64,000 nucleotides of DNA from Brevibacterium gallinarum (GTDB taxonomy: Bacteria > Actinomycetota > Actinomycetes > Actinomycetales > Brevibacteriaceae), in contig NZ_JACSPY010000002.1 in the NCBI RefSeq assembly GCF_014836885.1, forward strand, positions 124,001 through 188,000. Direction: 5' to 3'. Made by a program: the position numbers and the translations under genes. Under the pieces are notes generated by a model. It was not told where the DNA came from, ran no database searches, and worked only from the letters and a program-made list of their open reading frames with translations. This document shows positions 37,963-46,190 of the stretch, in pieces (the stretch's first letter is position 1; the number at the start of each line of letters is the position of its first letter).

Positions 37963-37968
37963 ACTGTA
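37963..37968 (-). promoter_or_regulatory. -10 element of leaderless promoter (ArsR gene)
   Basis: TACAGT on the minus strand with 6 nt to ATG 37956. The following 150 bp (to about 38110) are markedly AT-richer than their surroundings and may hold the repressor operator. Confidence 0.5.
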
Positions 37969-38140
37969 CCTTTGGACGACGGGCCGCGAGCGACGACAGT
38001 CGCATCGCGGTTGTTTTACTGGGCGGTAGCCAAATTATCAGAAAATGCTGGGATTCCCCTGAAAGGTTCAAAAACGTTTAGCGGGAATTCCGCATATATG
38101 GATGTGTCGCGCTCAGCATGTGTGGATCGTCGCGGCCGAC

Positions 38141-38179
38141 TCGACCATGCTGTGAATCGCTCGACCGTGCTGTGAATCG
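38141..38179. repeat. 19-bp tandem direct repeat
   Basis: tcgacc-a/g-tgctgtgaatcg occurs twice with a 20-bp period, differing at one base, in the gap between the ArsR gene and the His-rich gene. Confidence 0.7.
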
Positions 38180-38182
38180 ACA

Positions 38183-38214
38183 GCGGGTTCTGCCGCTCAC
38201 GCAGCAGAACCCGC
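38183..38214 (-). terminator. terminator after His-rich mini-protein gene
   Basis: Perfect 11-bp stem (gcgggttctgc / gcagaacccgc) with a 10-nt loop, 39 bp past the stop of the small gene. Confidence 0.75.
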
Positions 38215-38252
38215 ACGTCTGATCGAGTCCCTGTCAGCTGGGCTGCCGGGGA

Positions 38253-38408
38253 TCAGTGCTCGTCGTAGTGGTCGCCGTGTTCGGCGTGCTTGTGTCCGTC
38301 GTGGATGTAGTCGTAGTGGTCGCCGTGCTGCACCTTCTCGTGGTTGCAGTCCGGGCCGCCGTGCTGGTGCTCTTCGACGGTGTGCTCAGCGATCTTGTGG
38401 TCTGCCAT
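38253..38408 (-). CDS. His-rich small metal-binding protein
   Basis: Thirteen of the 51 residues are His and many are Asp/Glu; typical segments are TVEEHQHGGPDCNHEKVQHG and YIHDGHKHAEHGDHYDEH. I recognise this as a widespread small protein type found beside metal-efflux or ArsR genes; it is sometimes mislabelled a zinc transporter. It probably binds Zn2+ in the cytoplasm (no signal peptide). The ribosome binding site caggagg precedes ATG 38408. Confidence 0.85.
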   Translation of the reverse strand: MADHKIAEHTVEEHQHGGPDCNHEKVQHGDHYDYIHDGHKHAEHGDHYDEH

Positions 38409-38550
38409 TGAATCCTCCTGGGTGTGACGTCGCCGGAGAGTGCGACGCCGCCAGTATATCAACCCATTCGCATAAATGCATACTGCAGGCGGCATGAAAC
38501 TCCGCACATAAGTGCTCCAGCTCGGGTCTGCAGTGTCAGGCGCGCAGTGC

Positions 38551-39129
38551 TCAGGGTGACGCGGTGACGTTGTCGTGGGACTCGAGGATCTCCTCGGCGA
38601 GCGACTGCCAGCGGCCGTAGGCGTGCGGGAAGCCCGAGCGCTGAACCGCTTGGGCAGCCTCGTTCGGGGACATCGACTCCCAGCCGGAGATGTGCACCAG
38701 TCCCGGGTTGCGTCCCTGGGGATTGACGCCGTAGAAGGACTGCGCGGCCCACACCGGGTCCTGCACCTCCTCAGGTGTGCCCCAGCCCTGCGACGGCCGC
38801 TGCTGGAACAGGCCGAGTGAGTCGCGGTCGCCGTAGTCGAGATTGCGCAGCGAGGACTCCTGCAGCGCGGTCATGAGTGCGATGACGATGGCGTCATCGG
38901 GCAGGTCGGCATCCCGTCCGACGCCGATGATCGTCTCGGCGTGCTCGAGCTGGCTGCTGTTGAGCCGGTCGACGTGGCTGAGCTCCCACTGGCGCACGAT
39001 CGTCGGGCCGGTCACGCCCATCGCGCCGATGGCCCAGACGACGACGAACACCGCGGCGAGGATCGCTGCGGTGATGCTGAATCCGATGGCGGGGCCGATG
39101 AGCTGCGGTCGGCGGGTGGAGCTGGCCAT
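38551..39129 (-). CDS. membrane-anchored lysozyme-like cell-wall protein
   Basis: This 192-residue protein has an N-terminal membrane helix (residues about 12-36) and an extracytoplasmic domain with IVIALMTALQESSLRNLDYG and RDSLGLFQQRPSQGWG, a pattern of lysozyme/transglycosylase-type actinobacterial wall enzymes in which the Glu of LQES is the likely acid. It is a paralogue of the secreted protein at 40005-40571. The start ATG 39129 is favoured by TAGCAT 7 nt upstream; an ATG at 39138 is in frame. Confidence 0.7.
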   Translation of the reverse strand: MASSTRRPQLIGPAIGFSITAAILAAVFVVVWAIGAMGVTGPTIVRQWELSHVDRLNSSQLEHAETIIGVGRDADLPDDAIVIALMTALQESSLRNLDYGDRDSLGLFQQRPSQGWGTPEEVQDPVWAAQSFYGVNPQGRNPGLVHISGWESMSPNEAAQAVQRSGFPHAYGRWQSLAEEILESHDNVTASP

Positions 39130-39136
39130 GGCAGAC

Positions 39137-39142
39137 ATGCTA
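39137..39142 (-). promoter_or_regulatory. -10 element of leaderless promoter (lysozyme-like protein)
   Basis: TAGCAT on the minus strand, 7 nt before ATG 39129. Confidence 0.45.
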
Positions 39143-39232
39143 GCCCGTGCCCGCCGGACTTCGACAGCAGGTTCGGCTGGGTGTGCGGTGCAAGCTTCGT
39201 CACAGTCGCCGGCCCCGATGGCACGGGCACGC

Positions 39233-39269
39233 CGAGAGCGGGCCCCAGCTGCGCTGAAACCCGCTCTCG
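39233..39269 (-). terminator. terminator after NlpC/P60-type gene
   Basis: 10-bp stem (cgagagcggg / cccgctctcg), 28 bp beyond the stop of the amidase-like gene. Confidence 0.65.
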
Positions 39270-39297
39270 TGTCGGTGCCGGTGGGACGGGCCCGGGA

Positions 39298-39861
39298 TCA
39301 GAGACCGTTGAGGCGGTAGGCCTCGAAGCCCTCCAGTCCGTTGTACGGGTAGCCGATCTCCCGGGCCACAGCTCCGGCGTCGCCGGCCTGTTCGAGACCG
39401 TGGTAGGCGGTCTGCTCGTCGTTGGCCCAGCCGTTGAAGATGGCGACATGGCCTGCGGCGCCGCCGGTGCCCGGGCCGCCGCGCATGAGCACGTCACCGG
39501 GCTGCAGGTCCTCCTTGGCGATCGGATGGGCGACGTCGACGAGTGTCACAGTGCTGAGGCTGTCGTCGAGCCCCCAGGCCATGGAAACGAATCCTGAGCA
39601 GTCGGTGCGGTAGTTCTTGCCGTTGATGTCCGGGTAGTACGCGGACATGCTGTACGGCACGCCCTGGTCGACCCAGAACTGGGCGCGGTTGATGATCTCG
39701 GCTCGCCGGTCGTTCTCGGCGGTCTGCTCCTGGGCGGCTGTGGTGTCCGGTCCCGAGGCGGCGGTCGCCGGGGCGACGGCGATGCCGGTTGCGGCGATGG
39801 TCAGGGCAGCGGCGGTGGTGCCGATGCGGCGGGCTGTGGGGGACAGAAGTGTGATCGACAT
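39298..39861 (-). CDS. secreted NlpC/P60-like cysteine peptidase/amidase
   Basis: This 187-residue protein has a signal peptide (to about residue 34, TAA-SG). The catalytic Cys sits in RTDCSGFVSMAW and the catalytic His in GHVAIFNGW, as in NlpC/P60 and CHAP enzymes that cut peptidoglycan peptides. It lies between two lysozyme-like genes, all in one orientation and each with its own terminator or gap. Cutting stem peptides while the neighbours cut glycan strands is a plausible joint role. Confidence 0.82.
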   Translation of the reverse strand: MSITLLSPTARRIGTTAAALTIAATGIAVAPATAASGPDTTAAQEQTAENDRRAEIINRAQFWVDQGVPYSMSAYYPDINGKNYRTDCSGFVSMAWGLDDSLSTVTLVDVAHPIAKEDLQPGDVLMRGGPGTGGAAGHVAIFNGWANDEQTAYHGLEQAGDAGAVAREIGYPYNGLEGFEAYRLNGL

Positions 39862-39938
39862 GGGTTGCTCCGTTCGTCACAGTGTGTGTGGGGATGGTCG
39901 GTGCCGGGATGCGTCCGGGGGAGGGGAGGGGTGGGGCA

Positions 39939-39975
39939 GGCTTCCTGAGGGTGCTGGGCTGCCCCTCAGGAAGCC
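39939..39975 (-). terminator. terminator after secreted lysozyme-like gene
   Basis: Perfect 13-bp stem (ggcttcctgaggg / ccctcaggaagcc) with an 11-nt loop, 30 bp after the stop of the gene at 40005. Confidence 0.85.
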
Positions 39976-40004
39976 ATCGGGTTAGAGGGGGATGACCGAC
40001 GGGG

Positions 40005-40571
40005 TCAGGGGATCGCCGGTGCGTCGCCGTGGGCGGCGAGCAGTTCGCGCGCCAGCGGCTCCCATTTGGCGTAGGCGTCAGGGTAGGCCGAGCGCTGCAC
40101 TGCCTGTGCCGCCTGGGTCGGGGCCATGCTCTCCCAGCCGTCGATCTGGATGAGGCCGGGGTTCGAGCCCTCGGGATTGATGCCGTAGAAGGACTTCGAG
40201 GCGTAGACCGGGTCGGTCACCTGTTCGGGTGCACCCCAGCCCATCGACGGGCGCTGCTGGAACAGGCCGAGCGAGTCACGGTCGCCGTAGTCGAGGTTGT
40301 ACATCGAGGATTCCTGCATTGCGGTCATGAGGGCGATGACGATGCCCTGGTCGGGCAGTGCGCCGCCGCGTCCGACACCGATGATGGTGCGGGCGTTGTC
40401 GATCTGTGCCTGGTCGAGGTCGGCCACGGTGGTGAATGCCTCCTGTCGCTGTTCGACCGGCGCCGCGGCCGGGTCGAAGCTCGGGGCGGCCATCGCCGGT
40501 GATCCCATGATCCCGCCGCCGAGGATGCCGGCTGCGAGAGCGGTGGTCAGCAGTGTCTTGGAGAGTTTCAT
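40005..40571 (-). CDS. secreted lysozyme-like cell-wall protein
   Basis: This 188-residue protein has a signal peptide with cleavage near AMA-AP (residue 28). The domain contains IVIALMTAMQESSMYNLDYG, RDSLGLFQQRPSMGWG and NPGLIQIDGWESMAPTQAAQ, closely matching the membrane-anchored paralogue at 38551-39129. The likely function is peptidoglycan glycan cleavage or remodelling. The ribosome binding site gaaagag precedes the ATG. The gap upstream is long and could hold a regulated leader. Confidence 0.72.
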   Translation of the reverse strand: MKLSKTLLTTALAAGILGGGIMGSPAMAAPSFDPAAAPVEQRQEAFTTVADLDQAQIDNARTIIGVGRGGALPDQGIVIALMTAMQESSMYNLDYGDRDSLGLFQQRPSMGWGAPEQVTDPVYASKSFYGINPEGSNPGLIQIDGWESMAPTQAAQAVQRSAYPDAYAKWEPLARELLAAHGDAPAIP

Positions 40572-41036
40572 GATGGTGCTCTTTCAGGGGTTGATTGACT
40601 CTGTGCTGTGTCTGCTGAGCCCAGCTGCCCGGGTGAGGCTGACAGGAAGTCTGGGGATTGCTTCCCGTCCGGGTCTCGGCGACGTGTTTAACAATCGCAA
40701 CCGATTTGTGATCTCTCAAGACCCCGAATCTGACTGCACCCTGATCATCGGCTGCACTGCGCGTGGAAATCCCGGCGTGCAACGCGGGTGCCCACCCGGC
40801 ACGTCCGGCATGCGCGTGCGGAAGGGTGCGGTCATTGAGCTCTCAACCGTCGGTCTGGGTGCTTCGGGCAGGACAGATGAAAGAAACCTCCATGCGTCCG
40901 CACTGTGAGAGATCTTCAGCGACGTTGAAGTCGAGGCGGCCTCATCGCTTACGACCTTCGCGGTGGCTCTCTGCACGTTCGTCGTAGACGCTCGCGCCCA
41001 GTCCTGAGCGTCTCCCACCACCGTGTGGCGACAGCA
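40572..41036. other. long intergenic region upstream of the secreted lysozyme-like gene
   Basis: No convincing gene in about 465 bp. The part near 40680-40735 is AT-rich (gtttaacaatcgcaaccgat) and is the likely promoter of the minus-strand gene, giving a leader of about 110-150 nt with G/C-rich palindromic stretches. Leaders of cell-wall hydrolase genes in actinobacteria often hold a c-di-AMP riboswitch; I could not match its core here. The rest, 40740-41036, shows nothing recognisable. Confidence 0.4.
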
Positions 41037-41073
41037 CTGCGGGCCCTGGCCGCTATCGACCCAGGGCCCGCAG
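41037..41073 (-). terminator. terminator after the acyl-CoA synthetase gene
   Basis: Perfect 13-bp stem (ctgcgggccctgg / ccagggcccgcag) with an 11-nt loop, 15 bp past the stop of the synthetase gene. Confidence 0.88.
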
Positions 41074-41088
41074 CGAGCGCAGTGCGGC

Positions 41089-43038
41089 TCAGGCCTCCCG
41101 CAGTGCGCTGCGCATGTTCTCCAGCACCTCGGGATCCTCGATCGTCGAGGGCACGACGACGTCGTCGCGGCCGTCGGCGATCTCGCGCATCGTCTTGCGC
41201 AGGATCTTGCCCGAACGGGTCTTCGGCAGCGCGGAGACGATGTCGACGCGCTTCAACGCCGCCACCGGGCCGATGTCCGAGCGGACCAGCGAGACGAGAT
41301 CGGCCTTGACCTCCTCCTGGTCGGTCTCCGGCCCGTCCTTGAGCACGACGAACGCGCGCGGGATCTGGCCCTTCGTCGCGTCGTAGACGCCGATGACCGC
41401 ACATTCGGCCACGGCCGGGTGCGCGGCGATCGCGGCCTCCATGATGCCGGTCGACAGGCGGTGACCGGCGACGTTGATGACGTCATCGGTGCGGCCCATG
41501 ACGTAGACGTAGCCGTCGGCGTCGATGAGCCCGCCGTCGCCGGTGAGGTAGTAGCCGTCGAATGCCGAGAGATAGGAGGAGATATAGCGCTCGTCATCAC
41601 CCCACACGGTGGCCATCGTGCCCGGCGGCATCGGCAGCCGGATGACGACGAGCCCGTCCTGACCGGCTGGCACCGGGTTGCCGGCGGCGTCGAGGACCTC
41701 GACCTGGTAGCCGGGCACCGGCTTCGTCGGCGAACCGGCCTTGAGCGGGTAGGTGTGCAGGCCGATCGGGTTGGCGGCGATCGGCCAGCCGGTCTCGGTC
41801 TGCCACCAGTTGTCGATGACCGGGATGGACCTGCCGGTCGCCTCGGCGAGCTTCTCGGTCGTCCACTCATAGGTGTCCGGGTCGAGGCGCTCACCGGCCA
41901 TGTACCAGGCCTTGAGCGAGGCCATGTCGTAGCGCTTCATCATCTCGCCGTTGGGGTCCTCCTTGCGGATGACGCGCATGGCGGTCGGGGCGGCGAAGAA
42001 GACGTCGACGTCGTGTTCGGCGACGATCCGGAAGAACGTCGAGGCATCCGGGGTGCCGATCGGCTTGCCTTCGAACAGCACGGTCGTCACCCCGCCGATG
42101 AGCGGGGCGTAGACGATGTAGGAGTGGCCGACCACCCAGCCGACGTCGGAGGCGGTGAACATCGTGTCGCCGGGATGCAGGCCGAAGATGTTCGGCAGCG
42201 ACCAGGCGAGTGCGGTCGCGTAGCTGCCGTCGCGCACGATTCCTTTGGGCTTGCCGGTGGTGCCGGAGGTGTAGAGCACGTAGAGCTCATCGGTCGAGGC
42301 GACCGGCGTGCACGGGGCGTGCTCGGTGGTCGCGGCGAGCAGCTGGGCATAGTCGAGGTCGCGGCCGTCGGTCAGCTCGCACTCGTGCTGCGGTCGCTGG
42401 ACGATGACGGTGAACTCCGGCTCCTCCTCGGCCTTGTCGATCGCGGCGTCGAGCAGCGGCTTGTACTCGATGGTCCGGTTGCGTTCGATGCCGCAGGACG
42501 TCGAGATGATCGCCTTCGGGCGCAGGTCGTTCATCCGCACGGCCAGTTCGTTGGCGGAGAACCCGCCGAACACGACCGAGTGGATCGCGCCGAGCCGGGC
42601 GCAGGCGAGCATCGCGATGACCGCCTCGGGGATCATCGGCATGTAGATGACGACGGTGTCGCCCTTGCCGATGCCGCGCTCGGCCAGCGCCTGAGCGAAC
42701 CGGGCGGTCTCATCGAGCAGATCGGCATAGCTGTAGTGCTTGATCTGCTCGGTGACCGGGGAGTCGTAGATGAGGGCGGTGTCGGAGGCGCGGCCGCTGT
42801 CGACGTGCCGGTCGAGGGCGTTGTAGCAGACGTTGAGCTCACCGTCGGGGAACCAGCGGTAGATCGGGGCGCGCGAAGTGTCGAGGGCGCGGGTCGGCTT
42901 CCTCACCCAGTCGATGAGCTCAGCGGCGTCGAGCCAGAAGCCCTCAGGGTCCTCGGCGGCCCGGGCGAAGGCGCGGTCGTAGGGAGTGTCTGTCGGCTGC
43001 TGCGCCGTCGAGGCGGCGCTGTCGGTGTGATCGCTCAT
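41089..43038 (-). CDS. prpE: propionyl-CoA/acetyl-CoA synthetase
   Basis: This 649-residue AMP-forming acyl-CoA synthetase has P-loop YTSGTTGKPKG, the adenylate-binding core DNWWQTETGWPI, the hinge YVMGRTDDVINVAGHRLSTG and the acetylatable catalytic Lys in TRSGKILRK. The segment APTAMRVIRKEDPNG and overall length favour the propionate-type PrpE over standard Acs, although activity on acetate is likely too. It activates short-chain acids for central metabolism. A possible leaderless promoter lies upstream (TTCAAC, 17 bp, AACAAT, 6 nt to the ATG). Confidence 0.88.
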   Translation of the reverse strand: MSDHTDSAASTAQQPTDTPYDRAFARAAEDPEGFWLDAAELIDWVRKPTRALDTSRAPIYRWFPDGELNVCYNALDRHVDSGRASDTALIYDSPVTEQIKHYSYADLLDETARFAQALAERGIGKGDTVVIYMPMIPEAVIAMLACARLGAIHSVVFGGFSANELAVRMNDLRPKAIISTSCGIERNRTIEYKPLLDAAIDKAEEEPEFTVIVQRPQHECELTDGRDLDYAQLLAATTEHAPCTPVASTDELYVLYTSGTTGKPKGIVRDGSYATALAWSLPNIFGLHPGDTMFTASDVGWVVGHSYIVYAPLIGGVTTVLFEGKPIGTPDASTFFRIVAEHDVDVFFAAPTAMRVIRKEDPNGEMMKRYDMASLKAWYMAGERLDPDTYEWTTEKLAEATGRSIPVIDNWWQTETGWPIAANPIGLHTYPLKAGSPTKPVPGYQVEVLDAAGNPVPAGQDGLVVIRLPMPPGTMATVWGDDERYISSYLSAFDGYYLTGDGGLIDADGYVYVMGRTDDVINVAGHRLSTGIMEAAIAAHPAVAECAVIGVYDATKGQIPRAFVVLKDGPETDQEEVKADLVSLVRSDIGPVAALKRVDIVSALPKTRSGKILRKTMREIADGRDDVVVPSTIEDPEVLENMRSALREA

Positions 43039-43200
43039 ACTCTATTGTTGCCTACGACACACTAGAGTTGAACAGCGGGTCCCCGAACGTCACGGTTCAC
43101 CCTCAGGCAGGGCTGGGTGCCGTTGCCGTCGCCGAGGCGGAGGCCGGGTCTGCAGACACGTGCCGGTGCGCCGTCTCACCGGTGGAGGAAATGGAGAAAC

Positions 43201-43518
43201 ATGCGCTATGTCGTTGCCCTGGCCTTGGCCGCGCTCGCGGTGCTCGGCGTCCACTGGGCGATCGGGCTCGGCACGCTGCCCCGCCCGTGGGGTGCGCTCG
43301 GCCTCGGCACCGTCGCCGGTGTCACGCTGGTGGCCACCCTCATCGTCTGGGAGATCATCAGCCCGAGTGAGGAGAACGCCGACCGCGACAAGCGCATCGC
43401 CGTCGAAGAGGCCGCCAAAGACGAACAGCGCGAGCTGCGCCGCGCCCAGCGTGGGGCCGCCCGCAATTCCCGCCGCCGCGGCGAGCAGCCCGGCAGTTCC
43501 GCTGGCGAGGCGGACTGA
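43201..43518 (+). CDS. DUF4229 membrane protein (3' end replaced)
   Basis: This 105-residue protein has two helices (residues 1-20 and 30-52) and the DUF4229 features ISPSEENADRDKRIA; the C-terminal third is a charged coil ending RNSRRRGEQPGSSAGEAD. A second version of this C-terminus (RNARRRGEQPEPREPDAG...) lies 7 kb away at 50431-50514 in the same orientation. The 34 bp encoding the shared part form a direct repeat, so the gene seems to have been split by an insertion that supplied a new 3' end. The ribosome binding site gaggaaatggag precedes the ATG. Function unknown. Confidence 0.8.
   Translation: MRYVVALALAALAVLGVHWAIGLGTLPRPWGALGLGTVAGVTLVATLIVWEIISPSEENADRDKRIAVEEAAKDEQRELRRAQRGAARNSRRRGEQPGSSAGEAD
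43459..43492 (+). repeat. left 34-bp direct repeat of the putative insertion
   Basis: gcccgcaatt-cccgccgccgcggcgagcagcccg matches 50437-50470 in 33 of 34 positions. It lies in the 3' end of the DUF4229 gene, in the reading frame shared by both copies. Confidence 0.85.
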
Positions 43519-43762
43519 GGCTTCCTGGCCGGGATGCTGTGCCTGCGGCGGGGCGGGTGGCGTGCTGGGCACGGGCGGCGTGGTGCTGAACGCAGCAGAG
43601 TAGAAATGGCGTCGCCAGACGATGAGGCCCCGCCGCCGTCGCACATCAGCTCATACGCCCGTAAGTCCGCGCAAATGTGTCGTGGCTGTGCGCGGGTATG
43701 TGCCGATTGAGGATGGTGGCGGGGCGGTCTATTGGTGTGTCGCTCCCCGTGGTCATCAGTGC

Positions 43763-44359
43763 TTACGAGATTCGCACCGAACGGGCTCGCCTTCTGGATC
43801 GAACGATGTTGATCTCAACGTCGCAGGACGCCAGCTTGGCGCCGATCGTCTCGGCGCATCGACGAATGATGTCTCTTCTCACATCGGCGAAGAGCTCGTC
43901 GAAATCAGCTCGCTCGTCGGCGTCGATCTGCAGGGCTAGTTGTGGTGCGGACAGTGATCCGCGCAGAACGGCGGTGGCGTTGTCGACCCCATTGAGCTGT
44001 TCAACGTCTAGAGCGACGGCATCGGCGACCGCCTGCGACGGGACGAAAGTCATTCCAGTCCGCGCATCCTCTTGCATTCGCAGAGGCTTGGCCGCCCGAC
44101 TCTGGGGAAACTGGCGAACGAGCCACCACAGACCGATTGCGGCGAGGCCGATGCCGACAGCCGCCGCGAGCGCAGGCAATTGCGTGGCGCTGACAGGAAC
44201 ATCAAGATCGGCTGCTGAAGAATCAGCGGCCGGCCACGCGCTGAACCACCGGGTCCCAAGTCCGGATCCGGTCAGAATCCACAGCGCACCAGCGACAACG
44301 AGCGCGATGCCGATGACCGCAAGCCACAGCCGATTTGCGGCGCCATTGAGCTTCTTCAT
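43763..44359 (-). CDS. AmaP-like membrane protein of the Asp23 cluster
   Basis: This 198-residue protein has two helices (residues about 12-32 and 63-85) followed by a cytoplasmic domain with an Asp23/Gls24-like pattern (DVEQLNGVDNATAVL, ending CDVEINIVRSRRRA). It resembles the alkaline-shock membrane anchor AmaP, which tethers Asp23 to the membrane. The start ATG 44359 overlaps the stop of the upstream DUF6286-like gene (ATGA). It is the last gene of a five-gene minus-strand operon. The exact family is inferred from topology and neighbours. Confidence 0.7.
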   Translation of the reverse strand: MKKLNGAANRLWLAVIGIALVVAGALWILTGSGLGTRWFSAWPAADSSAADLDVPVSATQLPALAAAVGIGLAAIGLWWLVRQFPQSRAAKPLRMQEDARTGMTFVPSQAVADAVALDVEQLNGVDNATAVLRGSLSAPQLALQIDADERADFDELFADVRRDIIRRCAETIGAKLASCDVEINIVRSRRRARSVRIS

Positions 44360-44943
44360 GAGACATCCCTGACGTTGGCGGAGACTGAGATTCGCGGGGG
44401 TGAGTACAGATTTAGATCTGCCAATCGTGAGGCGGTCCTGTCGCGAACTGCTGCGCGGATGTCGGCATGCTCGCGCAGCGACGTCCGCACGTCGACTCGT
44501 ACCCGTCGAGCTGTGGCCGTGACGCTGACTGAATCGACCCCATCGACTTGGTCTGCGGCACTTGCAACGAGGTTCGCCACACCAGCTGTCGTCACTGCCA
44601 GGTGAGTACGCGTGGACCACGTGTTGGCCGTGGCCCGAGCGCCTGAGACTCCGCTCGTAGGAGCTTCCGCAACAGCAAGAACTCGACGCTTGCCGGGCAT
44701 CAGAGCCATGAGAACGAACGCGGCTCCGATCAGCACGATGACAGCCGCTACAGCGATTGAAGTCGGCGCAGACGCAGACGTGCGTGCGAACTGAGACAGC
44801 TCATCCTCTAGCAGCAGGGCGCCGCTGCGCAATGATCCGATTGCCCACCACAGTAGCGCTGTCGCGGACAGGAGAATTGCAAGCGCTGCGATGACAGCGG
44901 GGACGATACGTGCTGGGCGGATCCGCAGTGAAGTTGATTTCAC
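44356..44943 (-). CDS. DUF6286-like membrane protein
   Basis: This 195-residue protein has two helices (residues about 10-35 and 60-82), then a domain of about 100 residues with GVANLVASAADQVDGVDSVSV and RVRVDVRTSLREHADI, a distant Asp23-type alpha/beta pattern. DUF6286 proteins accompany Asp23 genes in Streptomyces and relatives. The GTG at 44943 has an excellent aaaggagg ribosome binding site and overlaps the stop of the upstream asp23 gene (GTGA). Function unknown; probably part of an envelope-associated complex. Confidence 0.75.
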   Translation of the reverse strand: MKSTSLRIRPARIVPAVIAALAILLSATALLWWAIGSLRSGALLLEDELSQFARTSASAPTSIAVAAVIVLIGAAFVLMALMPGKRRVLAVAEAPTSGVSGARATANTWSTRTHLAVTTAGVANLVASAADQVDGVDSVSVTATARRVRVDVRTSLREHADIRAAVRDRTASRLADLNLYSPPRISVSANVRDVS

Positions 44944-45389
44944 AGCAGCCTCCTTTCGTTGCTGCCGTCGGAGTCGGGCCGCAGCCAACGGACATGGATA
45001 TCGACTTGGCGGATCTCGACGCCAGTCAAACGTGTGAGCGTCGTGCGCAGCAGTGTCCGAAGTTCATCGGTCGCTGAGCGGATCTGCGTTGGATAGGCCA
45101 AGCCAATGTGTGCAGTCACTGAAGCTGTCCGGCCGGACAGGGCAACAGAGACGGAAGGGCGCGTATCGAATGTCTCGCGTGCTGCCAACCCGAGTATGCC
45201 GGTGCGGGCCCCTCCGATGCCGGGTGCGTCGGCTACGATCTGTCCGGCAATCTTCTCGACAGCGGTGTCGGAGATGACCAGCCTTCCGCGTGCTTCTGGC
45301 GCTGCGAGACGGGGGCCTTCGTCGGATGTGATCGGGGAAGGCATCGGCCCGTGCACCGCCAGCTTATGAGTCTGTGCGGTCATGTCCAT
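44940..45389 (-). CDS. Asp23/Gls24-family envelope stress protein (copy 1)
   Basis: In this 149-residue protein the core spans residues about 33-140: RGRLVISDTAVEKIAGQIV, a Gly-rich turn, then VSVALSGRTASVTAHIGLAY and LTRLTGVEIRQVDIHVRWL. Asp23 proteins form filaments or meshes at the membrane and respond to alkaline or envelope stress. The ATG at 45389 directly abuts the stop of the DUF2273 gene, with aggag 4 nt upstream; a second ATG two codons later is possible. Confidence 0.85.
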   Translation of the reverse strand: MDMTAQTHKLAVHGPMPSPITSDEGPRLAAPEARGRLVISDTAVEKIAGQIVADAPGIGGARTGILGLAARETFDTRPSVSVALSGRTASVTAHIGLAYPTQIRSATDELRTLLRTTLTRLTGVEIRQVDIHVRWLRPDSDGSNERRLL

Positions 45390-45578
45390 TTATCTCCTGC
45401 TTGATGAGGAGCCGAGCACGGTGCCGAGATCAAGCTTGTTGTCCAGGATCAGACCGACGACGAGCCCGGCGGCGCCGAACAATGTGACGACGAGGAATGC
45501 GAGGAAGGTTCCGAAGTAGGCGACGATTCCGAGAATCAGGCCGACGAGCAGGCCGACGGTGGTTTTACTCATGTTCAC
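45390..45578 (-). CDS. DUF2273 small membrane protein
   Basis: This 62-residue DUF2273 protein, typical of Gls24/Asp23 operons, has two helices (TTVGLLVGLILGIVAYFGTF and FLVVTLFGAAGLVVGLIL) and ends DLGTVLGSSSSRR. The GTG at 45578 is favoured because aggag lies 5 nt upstream; the ATG at 45572 would be 11 nt away. The stop TAA is followed directly by the ATG of the next asp23 gene. The likely role is membrane anchoring of Asp23 assemblies. Confidence 0.85.
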   Translation of the reverse strand: MNMSKTTVGLLVGLILGIVAYFGTFLAFLVVTLFGAAGLVVGLILDNKLDLGTVLGSSSSRR

Positions 45579-45682
45579 GAGTTCTCCTAGCAGTGGATGG
45601 GTGCGTGCGGCGATGAGGATCCAGCCGTCGCGCATCGGGATCTGGGGCCGACCACACACCGTGCGGCCGGCCCCAGATGGTG

Positions 45683-46132
45683 TCAATCGAGTTCAGGTTT
45701 GTCTGACTTCGCGGAGTCTTCCGCCTCGGGCAGCTTGACGTCGGTGACATTGACGTTCACTTCCACGACTTCGAGTCCCGTGCCGTGTTCAACTGAGCGG
45801 ATGACGTTGCGACGGATGTCCTCTGCAACCTCAACGATTGCAGTGCCGTACTCGACGACGATCGCAAGGTCGATGGCAGTCTGGCGTTCGCCCTTCTCGA
45901 CCGAAACCCCGCCTGAGACGTTCGTCTGAGAACCGGGGATGCGTTCGTTGATTGCATCGAAGGCGCGTCGCGCGGCGTTACCCATCTCGGCAACACCTGG
46001 AACTTCGCGGGTGGCGATTCCCGCCAGCTTCTGGACAACTGTCTCTGAGATGGTTGTCGTCCCCTCGTCGGTGATGAGCGGGCTGTTTGGAACGACGACC
46101 GAACCCTGTGGATCGTTTGCTGTGTCGGACAC
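45683..46132 (-). CDS. Asp23/Gls24-family envelope stress protein (copy 2)
   Basis: This 149-residue protein has the clearest Asp23 domain of the cluster: GTTTISETVVQKLAGIATREVPGV split by a short turn, VEKGERQTAIDLAIVVEYG, RRNVIRSVEHGTGLEVVEVN, with an acidic tail. It is the first gene of the operon. The GTG start at 46132 follows aaaggaac. An ECF-like promoter is present upstream (46191-46218), which suggests control by the sigma factor encoded divergently. Confidence 0.9.
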   Translation of the reverse strand: MSDTANDPQGSVVVPNSPLITDEGTTTISETVVQKLAGIATREVPGVAEMGNAARRAFDAINERIPGSQTNVSGGVSVEKGERQTAIDLAIVVEYGTAIVEVAEDIRRNVIRSVEHGTGLEVVEVNVNVTDVKLPEAEDSAKSDKPELD

Positions 46133-46190
46133 GGAAGTTCCTTTCTGTCGTGCGCAGCCGTGGTGGCGCGCAGCTTTCGGTGTCACAAGT

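Noticed and set aside
38016..38216. 66-codon minus-strand frame between the ArsR gene and the His-rich gene
   Set aside because: Covers tandem repeats and a terminator stem; no start signals.
40716..41021. 101-codon minus-strand frame in the gap before the synthetase
   Set aside because: No ribosome binding site, promoter or family match; composition not different from random.
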